Position numbers and translations under genes: made by a program. Shown here in pieces: positions 7,371 to 15,298 of a stretch of 29,739 nt of DNA (the first letter of the stretch is position 1; every line of letters starts with the position of its first letter). Below the pieces are notes generated by a model that saw nothing but the letters and a program-made list of their open reading frames with translations, searched no databases and had not been told where the DNA came from. The DNA is from an uncultured bacterium (lineage in GTDB: Bacteria; Bacillota_I; Bacilli_A; RF39; UBA660), in NCBI GenBank assembly GCA_905216155.1, contig CAJMSU010000016.1, forward strand, positions 1-29,739, in the 5' to 3' direction.

Positions 7371-7973
7371 CTATTTATTTATTTTTGAAGTAACAGCTGT
7401 TGCACTAGGTTGTTTTTGAACACCAGAAACATTAATAGTAACTGTCATATCTTTTGCATTTTTACCATCAGTAGTATCAGCTTGATCACCAGTTTCAACA
7501 TTACCTGTTTGTTCATAATCCCATACCCAATAAATAGTAGCAGTAACACCAACAGAATCTTTTGCTGCTAAAACACCAGTAATTGGGCTACTAGTATTCA
7601 ACTCTTTTGTATGAGCTGCATCTGCATATAATTTTAAGTTTGTAGGTGCATTTTCAATACTCTTAAGAGCTATAGTAAAATCAACTGCAACATCAGAATT
7701 AGTATTAACTAACGCAATATTAAAACTACCTTTAGTACCAGGTGCTATTTTATTAGCTGTTAAAGTAGAAGCATCTACAGTATCTGCTAATGTAAATGCC
7801 AAAGCATCTAATGTATTATCTTCAGCAAAAGACCATTTAGCAACTTGTGCAGTACCACTAGCATCACTTAGTTCAGCAGTATACTTTGCATAAGTACCAG
7901 CAACTAAACTACCTGATACAGCTACTAATAATAGTACCACTAGTAATAAAATCATTGATTTTTTCTTATTCAT
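7371..7973 (-). CDS. TasA-like secreted fibre protein, probable major subunit
   Basis: This 200-residue protein has a SipW-type signal peptide: MNKKKS, a hydrophobic core at about residues 7-25, then GTYAKYTAELSDASGTAQVAKWSF. The mature domain continues IAPGTKGSFNIALVNTNSDVAVDFTIALKSI, then WVWDYEQTGN and VTINVSGVQ, the beta-sandwich pattern of TasA/CalY relatives common in gut Bacillota. The ribosome site is the best in the operon (AGGAGGT, 8 bases before the ATG), and non-terminator hairpins bracket the gene. Its Ala/Thr-rich, more GC-rich coding sequence differs from its neighbours, as expected for a highly expressed secreted protein. It directly follows the second sipW copy, the sipW-tasA order seen in Bacillus. 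Polymerisation into fibres is inferred from family resemblance. Confidence 0.8.
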   Translation of the reverse strand: MNKKKSMILLLVVLLLVAVSGSLVAGTYAKYTAELSDASGTAQVAKWSFAEDNTLDALAFTLADTVDASTLTANKIAPGTKGSFNIALVNTNSDVAVDFTIALKSIENAPTNLKLYADAAHTKELNTSSPITGVLAAKDSVGVTATIYWVWDYEQTGNVETGDQADTTDGKNAKDMTVTINVSGVQKQPSATAVTSKINK

Positions 7974-8026
7974 GTTTTTTACCTCCTATTTTAATTCAAT
8001 CTACTGCGTAGAAATCTATATGCAAT

Positions 8027-8058
8027 AGAAATAATATATGTGCCATACCATTATTTCT
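8027..8058 (-). promoter_or_regulatory. hairpin in the leader of the tasA-like gene
   Basis: AGAAATAAT and ATTATTTCT form a 9-bp perfect stem with a 14-base loop, 10 bases past the sipW2 stop codon. No T run follows on the minus strand. It is the upstream member of the hairpins bracketing the tasA-like gene. Confidence 0.5.
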
Positions 8059-8068
8059 AATTACACCA

Positions 8069-8722
8069 TTATTTATCTTTTTTTTCTTTGTCATTAGACT
8101 TATCTTTTTCTTCTCTTAATTTCTTTTCTTGTCTAAGTTCTTCTAATTCTTTTAATAAGTCATCATCAACTTTTTGCATTTCTTTAGAACTTAAAGAACC
8201 AGAAACAGAGAATATAATAAGACCAAATATAAGTATTACTGCAAGTACAGTAACCAATCCTATAGGTTTTTGTAAAAATACTAATGCATTACCTAAACCA
8301 GGAATACGTGATATATAAATACCTTCTACTTTATCTAAAGCAACTAATTGTTTATCAGCTGTATTGTTGTTATCACCTTTAGTTGCAAAATATTTTTTCC
8401 CATCCACATTTTTAATATCAATAATTCTATGGGTAGTAACAAAATCATTATCTTCTCTAAAAGCAATAACATCCCCAACTTTTAAAGTATTAGGATCTAC
8501 ATCCTTTGTAAAAATTAAATCACCTGTATAAATTGAAGTCTCCATTGATCCAGACATTACAATTAAAGGCTTATATCCAAAAATACCAGGAATTTCATTT
8601 GGATTTTTATTTGCTCTATATATAATTAACATATTAATAATTAATATTGGTAATAAAATCACTATAGCTAAACAAGTAAACCAAAAACTAACCTTCTTAT
8701 AAAATTTCTTTTCTTTTTTCAT
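8069..8722 (-). CDS. sipW: SipW-type signal peptidase I (second copy)
   Basis: This is a second S26B Ser-His signal peptidase. A basic N-terminus is followed by a long membrane segment (about residues 11-35). The catalytic serine is in VMSGSMET (S59), then GDLIFTK and VGDVIAF, the catalytic histidine in TTHRI (H98), KGDNNNTAD, a second membrane segment and a charged Lys/Glu tail of about 40 residues. The preferred start is the ATG at 8722, with AGAAGGAG 8 bases upstream; in-frame codons further up (to 8752) have no ribosome site. The 217-residue product is longer than the copy at 6061 because of the tail and divergent in sequence, so the two may serve different substrates. It lies between the glycine-rich gene and the tasA-like gene. 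Confidence 0.9.
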   Translation of the reverse strand: MKKEKKFYKKVSFWFTCLAIVILLPILIINMLIIYRANKNPNEIPGIFGYKPLIVMSGSMETSIYTGDLIFTKDVDPNTLKVGDVIAFREDNDFVTTHRIIDIKNVDGKKYFATKGDNNNTADKQLVALDKVEGIYISRIPGLGNALVFLQKPIGLVTVLAVILIFGLIIFSVSGSLSSKEMQKVDDDLLKELEELRQEKKLREEKDKSNDKEKKDK

Positions 8723-8819
8723 AACTATACTCCTTCTAAAAAAGATACACACAATACCTTATACCCTATCCATAATTATACATTTAACTTTTATCACTTA
8801 CAAGATATTTTTTTACTAA

Positions 8820-10688
8820 TTATCCAATTTTTGTAATCTTGGCATAACCATTACCAGAATTACCAGCACTAACAGTAGAACCTGTTGTACTAGGAACACC
8901 AACATAGCTTCCTTTTACATTAGTCCAATTATAACCAGTTCCATCAATCATTTTAGTATCTGAAAAAACATAATTAGAATAATGTGTAGAATTACCAGTA
9001 TGAGATCCATCTTGTGCTATAGCATTACAACCACTATGGCCTGAAATAAAGGAAGATCCTCCTCCTCCTCCAGCATTAGAGTAAGAACCTGTTTGTGTTG
9101 AAGCACCACCACCATAGTAGCCGCCTCCTCCTCCACAGTTACCCTCGGCACCTTGGTTATCAAATGATGATTTACTACCTCCGGTTTGACCAATACCAAA
9201 TGATGAAGACGTTTGTGTAGCTACCTGAATTTTATTGGCTGCTGTATTATAACCAGTAAGTCCTCCAGCAGCACCACCTGCATCCCAGTGATAGCCACCA
9301 CCACCACCAGCAGCAACCATAATTCTTGAACGCAATCCTTGTGTATCATTCCAATTTCCACCTACTAATCTGACATCAGTAGCACCACCACCACCATGTC
9401 CATTAATAACTGTATTAGAACAATGGTTACCTCCAGAACCACCACCATTATAGCCAGCAGTTCCTACAACATCATTAGTACCATCTCCACCTTTAGAGCC
9501 AACAAAAACATATAAATTTAATCCCTTAGTTAAATTAATATAACCATAAGTGTAAGCACCCTTACCAGAATAATCTCCACCACCTTCGGCACCCCATAAC
9601 TCAATTAAATATTTACCAGTACTTGGGACACTGAAAGTTTGAGCTGATCCAGTATAATTAAACACATATTCAGTCTTATCATCACCAGGGTCTACTTCCC
9701 CAGAAGAACTAGAATAAGAAATTTTTGCATAACCATCCTTTGAATTTGTAGCACCACTACTAGGAAGGCCAGTATAACTCCCCTTAGTAGTAGTCCAATT
9801 ATATCCTTGACCATCTATCATAGTTGTATTATAAAAATACTTACCAGAATAATGAACATTATTAGCAGTATGATTTCCATTAGCATCTATTGCATCACAA
9901 CCATCATGACCAGAAATAAAGGAAGATCCTCCTCCACCTCCAGCATTAGAGTAAGAACCTGTTTGTGTTGAAGCACCACCACCATAGTAGCCGCCTCCTC
10001 CTCCACAGTTACCCTCGGCACCTTGGTTATCAAATGATGATTTACTACCTCCGGTTTGACCAATACCAAATGATGAAGACGTTTGTGTAGCTACCTGAAT
10101 TTTATTGGCTGCTGTATTATAACCAGTAAGTCCTCCAGCAGCACCACCTGCATCCCAGTCATAGCCACCACCACCACCGGCAGCAACCATGATTCTTGAT
10201 TTTAAACTTTCACTATTATTCCAATTACCACTAACTAATCTAACATCGGTAGCACCACCACCACCATGTCCATTAATAACAGAATTAGAACAATGATTAC
10301 CTCCGGAACCACCACCATTATAACCAGCAGTTCCTACAACATCCTTAGTACCATCTCCACCTCTAGAACCAACATAAATAAAAAGTTGATCACCCTTTTT
10401 TAAAGAAATATAACCTGATGTATAAGCACCTGTACCTGGATGATCACCACCACCAGTAGCACCCCATAATTCTATAAAATAATTACCATCTTCAGGTGCC
10501 ACAAAAGACTGAACATCACCAGTATACTGAAAAGTTTCATTCTTAGAACTATAAGTAAAAGAATCAGGTACAATTAAAGTTTTCTTCAAATTATCCTTAA
10601 AAGCATATTTAGCCAAAGTTGTACCAGAAATAAATAAAAATAATAAAGCAGCTATACCCGATAAAATTATTCCTTTTTTTAACTTCAT
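8820..10688 (-). CDS. secreted glycine-rich protein with two 290-residue repeats (ALK/LTK glycine-rich type)
   Basis: This 622-residue exported protein has a SipW-type signal peptide (MKLKKGIILSG, then FISGTTLAKYAFKD near residue 26). The rest is two tandem copies of one module: residues 53-342, starting FQYTGDVQSF, and 343-622, starting FNYTGSAQTF. Each copy runs from FxVPxxGxYxIELWGA through a Gly-rich stretch with GGNHCSN, HGGGGATDVRL, MVAAGGGGGY, GNCGGGGGYYGGGAS and GGGGSSFISG, and has three conserved cysteines. This pattern fits the glycine-rich family (Pfam Gly_rich type) also present in the extracellular region of ALK/LTK receptors. The ATG at 10688 has AAGGAAGG about 7 bases upstream. 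A surface or matrix role with the TasA-like fibres is inferred from the operon. No catalytic motif is seen. Confidence 0.8.
   Translation of the reverse strand: MKLKKGIILSGIAALLFLFISGTTLAKYAFKDNLKKTLIVPDSFTYSSKNETFQYTGDVQSFVAPEDGNYFIELWGATGGGDHPGTGAYTSGYISLKKGDQLFIYVGSRGGDGTKDVVGTAGYNGGGSGGNHCSNSVINGHGGGGATDVRLVSGNWNNSESLKSRIMVAAGGGGGYDWDAGGAAGGLTGYNTAANKIQVATQTSSSFGIGQTGGSKSSFDNQGAEGNCGGGGGYYGGGASTQTGSYSNAGGGGGSSFISGHDGCDAIDANGNHTANNVHYSGKYFYNTTMIDGQGYNWTTTKGSYTGLPSSGATNSKDGYAKISYSSSSGEVDPGDDKTEYVFNYTGSAQTFSVPSTGKYLIELWGAEGGGDYSGKGAYTYGYINLTKGLNLYVFVGSKGGDGTNDVVGTAGYNGGGSGGNHCSNTVINGHGGGGATDVRLVGGNWNDTQGLRSRIMVAAGGGGGYHWDAGGAAGGLTGYNTAANKIQVATQTSSSFGIGQTGGSKSSFDNQGAEGNCGGGGGYYGGGASTQTGSYSNAGGGGGSSFISGHSGCNAIAQDGSHTGNSTHYSNYVFSDTKMIDGTGYNWTNVKGSYVGVPSTTGSTVSAGNSGNGYAKITKIG
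9067..9289. repeat. direct repeat, second (3') copy within the glycine-rich gene
   Basis: These 223 bases are identical to 9937-10159, exactly 870 bases (290 codons) away. Sequence outside the tract is related but clearly more diverged. The tract covers the Gly-rich core of the second protein repeat. Confidence 0.95.
9937..10159. repeat. direct repeat, first (5') copy within the glycine-rich gene
   Basis: This is the 223-base perfect copy of 9067-9289. It covers the core of the first 290-residue protein repeat. Identity that includes silent positions implies recent duplication or gene conversion. Confidence 0.95.
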
Positions 10689-10704
10689 ATTACAACCTTC
10701 CTTT

Positions 10705-11229
10705 TTATTGCACTTGTACATATGAAACATCAACATTTAAATCAGTCTCATATGATTTAGTATTATTCTTTGGAACATACACTATTTTTAAAATATACTT
10801 ATCCACTTCTTCCTTATCATGTCCTAATTCACCATAATAATTATTAACATCACTTATCAAATTATCGTCAGATAAAGAATTCTTATACAGATAATATGAA
10901 AATTCATCACCAATAGTTATATTTATAAAATATTTAAGATCAACCTCATTAATTTTACCATCAAAAGCATTAGTAATACTAAAAGAATAAGTTGCCTCAT
11001 AATTAGAACCATTACTAACAAAACTAATCTTATCAATATCACTAGAAATAAGTTTAGCAACAGGTCTCGCAACAGAAACACTAGAATTTTTATATACATT
11101 AGTATTAAATTTTGCTAAAGAATACTGAGTAGTAACAAAAACAACTACAAAAAAATATGCTATAAAAAAATATTTAAATTTCTTTTTTAATCTATATCTT
11201 TTTCTTAATTTAATACAACTATCTCCCAT
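10705..11229 (-). CDS. short secreted protein with SipW-type signal peptide
   Basis: This 174-residue first gene of the surface operon has a strongly basic N-terminus (residues 7-19), a hydrophobic segment at about 20-37 and then YSLAKFNTNVYKNSS, a cleavage context like those of the other SipW-type substrates here. The mature part is a small predicted beta domain (YEATYSFSITNAFDGKINEV, then ETDLNVDVSYVQVQ at the C-terminus). In Bacillus the first gene of the equivalent operon encodes the fibre assembly protein TapA; this one has no convincing TapA similarity, so it gets no name. I prefer the ATG at 11229, because the in-frame TTG at 11250 overlaps the ribosome-site region (GGAGGATAGGA). The next gene starts 16 bases after its stop. 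Confidence 0.65.
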   Translation of the reverse strand: MGDSCIKLRKRYRLKKKFKYFFIAYFFVVVFVTTQYSLAKFNTNVYKNSSVSVARPVAKLISSDIDKISFVSNGSNYEATYSFSITNAFDGKINEVDLKYFINITIGDEFSYYLYKNSLSDDNLISDVNNYYGELGHDKEEVDKYILKIVYVPKNNTKSYETDLNVDVSYVQVQ

Positions 11230-11262
11230 AACTATTTTCCTATCCTCCAATTGAATAATATC

Positions 11263-11291
11263 ATAATATATTTAAAAAGTAAATAATGCAA
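11263..11291 (-). promoter_or_regulatory. sigma-A promoter of the SipW/TasA-like surface operon
   Basis: On the minus strand TTGCAT (11286-11291) and TATTAT (11263-11268) are separated by 17 bases, placing the start about 25-30 bases before the first ATG. It is the only good promoter seen upstream of the seven-gene run. Confidence 0.7.
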
Positions 11292-11324
11292 TTTATCACA
11301 TTTTTTATTACTTAAATCACTTTA

Positions 11325-11335
11325 TATGGTAAAAT
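11325..11335 (+). promoter_or_regulatory. possible extended -10 element before the glucosyltransferase gene
   Basis: TATGGTAAAAT contains a TGn extension and a TAAAAT -10 box. No good -35 box is present, and the predicted start would lie almost at the ribosome site, so the true promoter may be elsewhere. Confidence 0.3.
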
Positions 11336-11351
11336 AAATTAAGGTGATAAA

Positions 11352-12872
11352 ATGATTAAAAAATATTTTAACAAACTAACTACAAAGGAAAATATATCTA
11401 TAATTATAATAACTGTAATACTATCCATAATTATAAATTTTCCATTATTAACAAAAAACATTTTAACAGCAGACATATTATTAAATAATTACTACTATAA
11501 TGCCTATAACTGGGAAATATCTCTAGGAAGATTTGGCCTATTTATAACAGGAATAATAAAAAACTTTTTAGTAATAAAACACATAGATTTATTTATAAGT
11601 TTCATATTACTTGGAATAATTACAGTAATTATAATAGATATATTTAAAATAAAAAATAAAGTATTAAAACTATTAACGATATTAACTGTAACAGCATCTA
11701 TAAATATATCATCAACTCTATTATTCACATATTGTAATCTATCTTATATAATAGCATTTTTAACAAGTCTTTTATCTTCTTATATTCTAATAAAAGAAAA
11801 TAATAAAACAAAATATTTAATATCAATAATTCTCTTAGTAATATCAGAATCAATCTATCAATCATATATATCAGTAAGTATTACACTACTTATAATGTAT
11901 TACATAAAAAAACTTATTAAAAATGATTTTAATCTAAAAGAATTCATAAAAAACATCTCTACTATAATAATTGGCATGATTATATACTTCATAATAATGA
12001 AAATATCATTAATTATATTTAATACTAATTTAAGTAATTATAGTAGTGCCAACAGTTTTGGAATAAAAAATATTTTATCTATTAAAGATCAAATAATAAA
12101 TACTTATATAACTTTTTATAACTATTATTTTAAAGATACTATAATAAAAAATACTTACTTAAAAAATAATATTCTAAATATATTTTTATTATCTATATTA
12201 ATAATAAGTATCATATATAATATTTTAAAAGAAGAAACATCTCTTAAAAATATAATAATCATAATCATATTTTTAACAATTTTACCTATATCATTAAACT
12301 CTATTCTCTTAATAATATCAGATACAAAAATGCAACCACTAATGTCTACATCATATGTACTAATGCTTCCATTTATTTTATCTTTAACTAAAAATAATAA
12401 CTTAATAAAATACTTAGTAATTATATTAACTATTATTTTAACAAGAAACTATATAATCCAAATATCTGCTACCTATCAAACATTAGAAACAACATATAAT
12501 AAAACCTATAAAATAGCAGCCAACATAGTAGATAACATAAATGAATTAGGATATGATAAAAAAGTTCTAATTGCAGGTAATCTAGATAATAATAAATACT
12601 ATAATTACAATATGAATTATAGCTTGGAAAATGTAAAAAAACTAAATTATGGTTTTATATCAAATAGTTCCCTATTCTGGAATGAATATGTAAATATTAA
12701 AAATGGCTGGACTAGATTTATGTATGAATATTTAGGTACTAATATAGATTTTGTAGATGAAGAAAAATATAATGAGATATTAGAAAAAGATGAATTTAAA
12801 GAAATGAAAGAATATCCAAATAAAGAAAGTATAAAACTAATAGATAATGTTATAGTTATTAAATTAAACTAA
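11352..12872 (+). CDS. GtrII-like membrane glucosyltransferase
   Basis: This 506-residue polytopic membrane protein has about ten to twelve hydrophobic segments and a soluble C-terminal region of roughly 110 residues. The N-terminal part contains NNYYYNAYNWEISLGRFGL, which fits the glucosyltransferase GtrII-like family (Pfam Glucos_trans_II), whose members move a sugar from a polyprenyl-phosphate carrier to a surface polymer. An acidic residue in the first outside loop (TADILLNNY) fits the GT-C plan. The start has AAGGTGATAAA just upstream. It is transcribed divergently from the SipW/TasA-like operon and convergently to serS. The acceptor is unknown; teichoic acid, capsule or surface protein are all possible. 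Confidence 0.7.
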   Translation: MIKKYFNKLTTKENISIIIITVILSIIINFPLLTKNILTADILLNNYYYNAYNWEISLGRFGLFITGIIKNFLVIKHIDLFISFILLGIITVIIIDIFKIKNKVLKLLTILTVTASINISSTLLFTYCNLSYIIAFLTSLLSSYILIKENNKTKYLISIILLVISESIYQSYISVSITLLIMYYIKKLIKNDFNLKEFIKNISTIIIGMIIYFIIMKISLIIFNTNLSNYSSANSFGIKNILSIKDQIINTYITFYNYYFKDTIIKNTYLKNNILNIFLLSILIISIIYNILKEETSLKNIIIIIIFLTILPISLNSILLIISDTKMQPLMSTSYVLMLPFILSLTKNNNLIKYLVIILTIILTRNYIIQISATYQTLETTYNKTYKIAANIVDNINELGYDKKVLIAGNLDNNKYYNYNMNYSLENVKKLNYGFISNSSLFWNEYVNIKNGWTRFMYEYLGTNIDFVDEEKYNEILEKDEFKEMKEYPNKESIKLIDNVIVIKLN

Positions 12873-12897
12873 AAAGATATCACACCTGATATCTTTT
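12872..12897. terminator. bidirectional terminator between the glucosyltransferase and serS transcripts
   Basis: AAAAGATATCA and TGATATCTTTT form a perfect 11-bp stem with a 4-base loop. The plus-strand side ends in T4, and the minus-strand side gives five T. It lies between convergent genes. Confidence 0.75.
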
Positions 12898-13018
12898 ACT
12901 TTGACTCTCTAGAGACAACTTCTATCATCTTATTATCTTCCCTAGAGTTTTTATTAATAACTTCTTTTCCTACAGATTCAATCTCTATAGTTTTAATTCT
13001 TTTATTTTTAACACTCAT
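12896..13018 (-). CDS. possible 40-residue small protein downstream of serS
   Basis: A short frame after the serS stop (gap 32 bases) encodes MSVKNKRIKTIEIESVGKEV, a further 20 residues, and ends at a TAA that abuts the terminator stem. The peptide is basic and polar, with no hydrophobic segment or recognised motif. It has no ribosome binding site before its ATG, which argues against translation. Its favour comes from an open frame running neatly to the terminator in a region with no other explanation. It may equally be serS 3' untranslated sequence. Confidence 0.3.
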   Translation of the reverse strand: MSVKNKRIKTIEIESVGKEVINKNSREDNKMIEVVSRESK

Positions 13019-13050
13019 ACTAAAGTATATTAAATAAATTTTTTAATATA

Positions 13051-14337
13051 CTATTTTTTAGGTTTAATAACTTCCATTCCACCCATATAAGGTTGTAAAG
13101 CTTTTGGTATTTTAACAGAACCATCTTCTTGATAATTATTTTCTATCAATGCAATTAATCCACGAGGAGTAGCAACTACTGTATTATTTAATGTATGTAA
13201 ATAATATGTTCCATTTTCTCCTTTTTTACGAATACCTAATCGTCTAGCTTGAGCATCTCCTAAATTAGAACAACTTCCAACTTCAAAATATTTCTTTTGT
13301 CTAGGACTCCAAGCTTCTACATCACAAGATTTTACCTTTAAATCAGCAAGATCTCCACTACAACATTCAAGTTGTCTAACAGGAACATCTAAACTTCTGA
13401 AGAAATCAACTGTTAATTTCCACATCTTCTCATACCATTCCATAGATTCCTCTGGTTCACAAATAACAATCATTTCTTGCTTTTCAAATTGATGAACACG
13501 ATAAAGGCCTCTCTCTTCTAATCCATGAGAACCACCTTCTTTTCTAAAACAAGGTGAATAAGAAGTCATATGAACAGGAAGATCTTCATCCTTAATAATT
13601 TGTCCCTTAAATTTACCAATCATTGAATGTTCAGAAGTACCAATTAAATACAAATCTTCTCCCTCTATTTTATACATCATAGCTTCCATCTCAGGAAAAG
13701 ACATAACACCAGTAACTACATCACTTCTAATCATAAAAGGTGGTATAGCATAAGTAAATCCAGCATTAATCATAAAATCTCTTGCATATGCAAGTACTGC
13801 CTCATGAAGTCTAGCAATATCTCCAAGTAAGAAATAAAAACCTTGTCCAGATGTTCTACCAGCAGCATCCTTATCCATTCCCTTTAATCTTTCAATTATA
13901 TCAGCATGATATGGAATCTCATAATCAGGAACAACTGGTTCTCCAAATTTTTGTATCTCAACATTTTCACTATCATCACGTCCAATAGGAACTGATGGAT
14001 CCATTATTTGTGGAATAACCATCATACGAGTTTTAATTTCCTCATCTAGCTTAGTTTTTTCATCCTCTAAATTTTTAATAGAAGTAGCCATTTGAGAAAC
14101 CTCTTCTTTTACCTTATTAGCGCTATCAACTTCTCCAGTTGCCATTAACTTACCAATCTCAGAACTTTTTTTATTTTTTGAAGCCTTTAAATTATCTAAC
14201 TTTACTTGAACCTCACGAACTTTTTTATCAAAATCAAAAACCTCATCAACTAAAACTAATTTTTCATCTTGAAATTTCTTCTTAATATTTTCCTTTACTA
14301 ATTCTTTATTTTCTCTTATTAATTTTATATCTATCAT
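13051..14337 (-). CDS. serS: seryl-tRNA synthetase
   Basis: This class II aminoacyl-tRNA synthetase charges tRNA-Ser. The 428-residue protein has the N-terminal tRNA-binding coiled coil (about residues 30-105, rich in Lys/Glu). The catalytic core follows, with TSEHSMIG, motif 2 FRKEGGSHGLEERGLYRVHQ and the C-terminal ATPRGLIALIENNYQ containing motif 3. Length is standard. The ATG at 14337 has AGGAGGAG 6 bases upstream and starts 11 bases after the dipeptidase stop. The only promoter seen for the pair is the T-box promoter at 15498-15526, so serS appears to be induced by uncharged tRNA-Ser. Confidence 0.97.
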   Translation of the reverse strand: MIDIKLIRENKELVKENIKKKFQDEKLVLVDEVFDFDKKVREVQVKLDNLKASKNKKSSEIGKLMATGEVDSANKVKEEVSQMATSIKNLEDEKTKLDEEIKTRMMVIPQIMDPSVPIGRDDSENVEIQKFGEPVVPDYEIPYHADIIERLKGMDKDAAGRTSGQGFYFLLGDIARLHEAVLAYARDFMINAGFTYAIPPFMIRSDVVTGVMSFPEMEAMMYKIEGEDLYLIGTSEHSMIGKFKGQIIKDEDLPVHMTSYSPCFRKEGGSHGLEERGLYRVHQFEKQEMIVICEPEESMEWYEKMWKLTVDFFRSLDVPVRQLECCSGDLADLKVKSCDVEAWSPRQKKYFEVGSCSNLGDAQARRLGIRKKGENGTYYLHTLNNTVVATPRGLIALIENNYQEDGSVKIPKALQPYMGGMEVIKPKK

Positions 14338-14348
14338 ATATACTCCTC

Positions 14349-15278
14349 CTAAAATAATTTATTATAAATATTTTTATATAAAATTTTATCTATCTCTTCC
14401 TTATTATATTTTCTACTAAGTAACTTTGTCAAATTATTTGCAATTTTATCATACTTAAATAACTGTTTTGCATATCCATCATCATTCAGTAAATCAAATC
14501 CAAAAGTCATATCATCACTAGAAACACCAACATGATCAATTCCTAAAATGTTAACTACTCTATCTATATGATCCAAATAAATATTTTCTAATCTCTCCAT
14601 ACTATAAGATTCATCACCTATAAACCTAGTATATGAAACAAGACCTACAACTGCATCCAATTCTTTTAAATCCATAAGCTGTTGATCTGTTAAATTTCTA
14701 GGATGATTCCATATATCGTAGCAATTAGAATGACTAACTATAACCTTAACATTCTTACCCTTTCTTTTTTCATCTTTTAATAAAGAGATTGTATCATTAA
14801 AAGTATTTATATTCATATGGGACAAATCTATACAAATACCAAGATCAATTGCACACCTTAAAAATCGACATCCCATATCTGTAAGACCATAACTACCATT
14901 ATTTCCCGAGCCATATAAATTAGGATTATTCCATACTAACAAAATATTTCTAAGACCATTTTTATGTAATTCTACCAACTCATTAGTATCTTTTATATAA
15001 TCACAGCCTTCAATACTAAAAACAAAATCAATATTAGGTAAATACTTCTTAACCACTTTAACAGCAGTCAAAAACATATCTAAAACCGAGACATCAGGAT
15101 CATAATAATTACCTAAATCATTTTGCATTTCCACCCTACTCATAAAATACAAATTAGCAATACAACCAGTAACATTATTATCATTATAATTTTTACTCCA
15201 ATTAATAAGATATGAATAATCTCCTAATTTATAGCATTTATAAGCAACTGACAAAAGATCATAATGCATATCAATCAC
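14349..15278 (-). CDS. M19 (renal-type) membrane dipeptidase family protein
   Basis: The 309-residue protein has the zinc-site landmarks of peptidase family M19: DMHYD (H5, D7) at the start, the bridging glutamate in FSIEGCD, a histidine in VSHSN, plus DLSHMN, RNLTD and VGVSSDD. These enzymes hydrolyse dipeptides, including some D-configured or atypical ones, and release free amino acids. The start is a GTG at 15278 with AAAGGA 9 bases upstream; the ATG at 15269 is too far from any ribosome site. No signal peptide is seen, so it is cytoplasmic. It sits directly after the T-box leader and 11 bases before serS, so it is probably made during serine limitation to recover serine from peptides (inference). 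Confidence 0.88.
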   Translation of the reverse strand: MIDMHYDLLSVAYKCYKLGDYSYLINWSKNYNDNNVTGCIANLYFMSRVEMQNDLGNYYDPDVSVLDMFLTAVKVVKKYLPNIDFVFSIEGCDYIKDTNELVELHKNGLRNILLVWNNPNLYGSGNNGSYGLTDMGCRFLRCAIDLGICIDLSHMNINTFNDTISLLKDEKRKGKNVKVIVSHSNCYDIWNHPRNLTDQQLMDLKELDAVVGLVSYTRFIGDESYSMERLENIYLDHIDRVVNILGIDHVGVSSDDMTFGFDLLNDDGYAKQLFKYDKIANNLTKLLSRKYNKEEIDKILYKNIYNKLF

Positions 15279-15298
15279 AAATTATCATCCTTTCTAAC

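Noticed and set aside
8088..8318. 76-codon plus-strand frame opposite the second sipW gene
   Set aside because: It lies wholly antisense to a well-supported signal peptidase gene and has no ribosome site or family resemblance.
9017..10069. Two similar 60-codon frames inside the glycine-rich gene (9017-9199 and 9887-10069)
   Set aside because: They are the same shifted frame read in each copy of the repeat; their similarity only reflects the DNA repeat.
8820..10688. Insertion sequence or transposon as the source of the long direct repeat
   Set aside because: The repeats are in frame within one gene, encode the same protein module, and have no transposase or terminal inverted repeats.
11504..11728. 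74-codon minus-strand frame inside the glucosyltransferase gene
   Set aside because: Antisense to a clear membrane protein gene, with no ribosome site.
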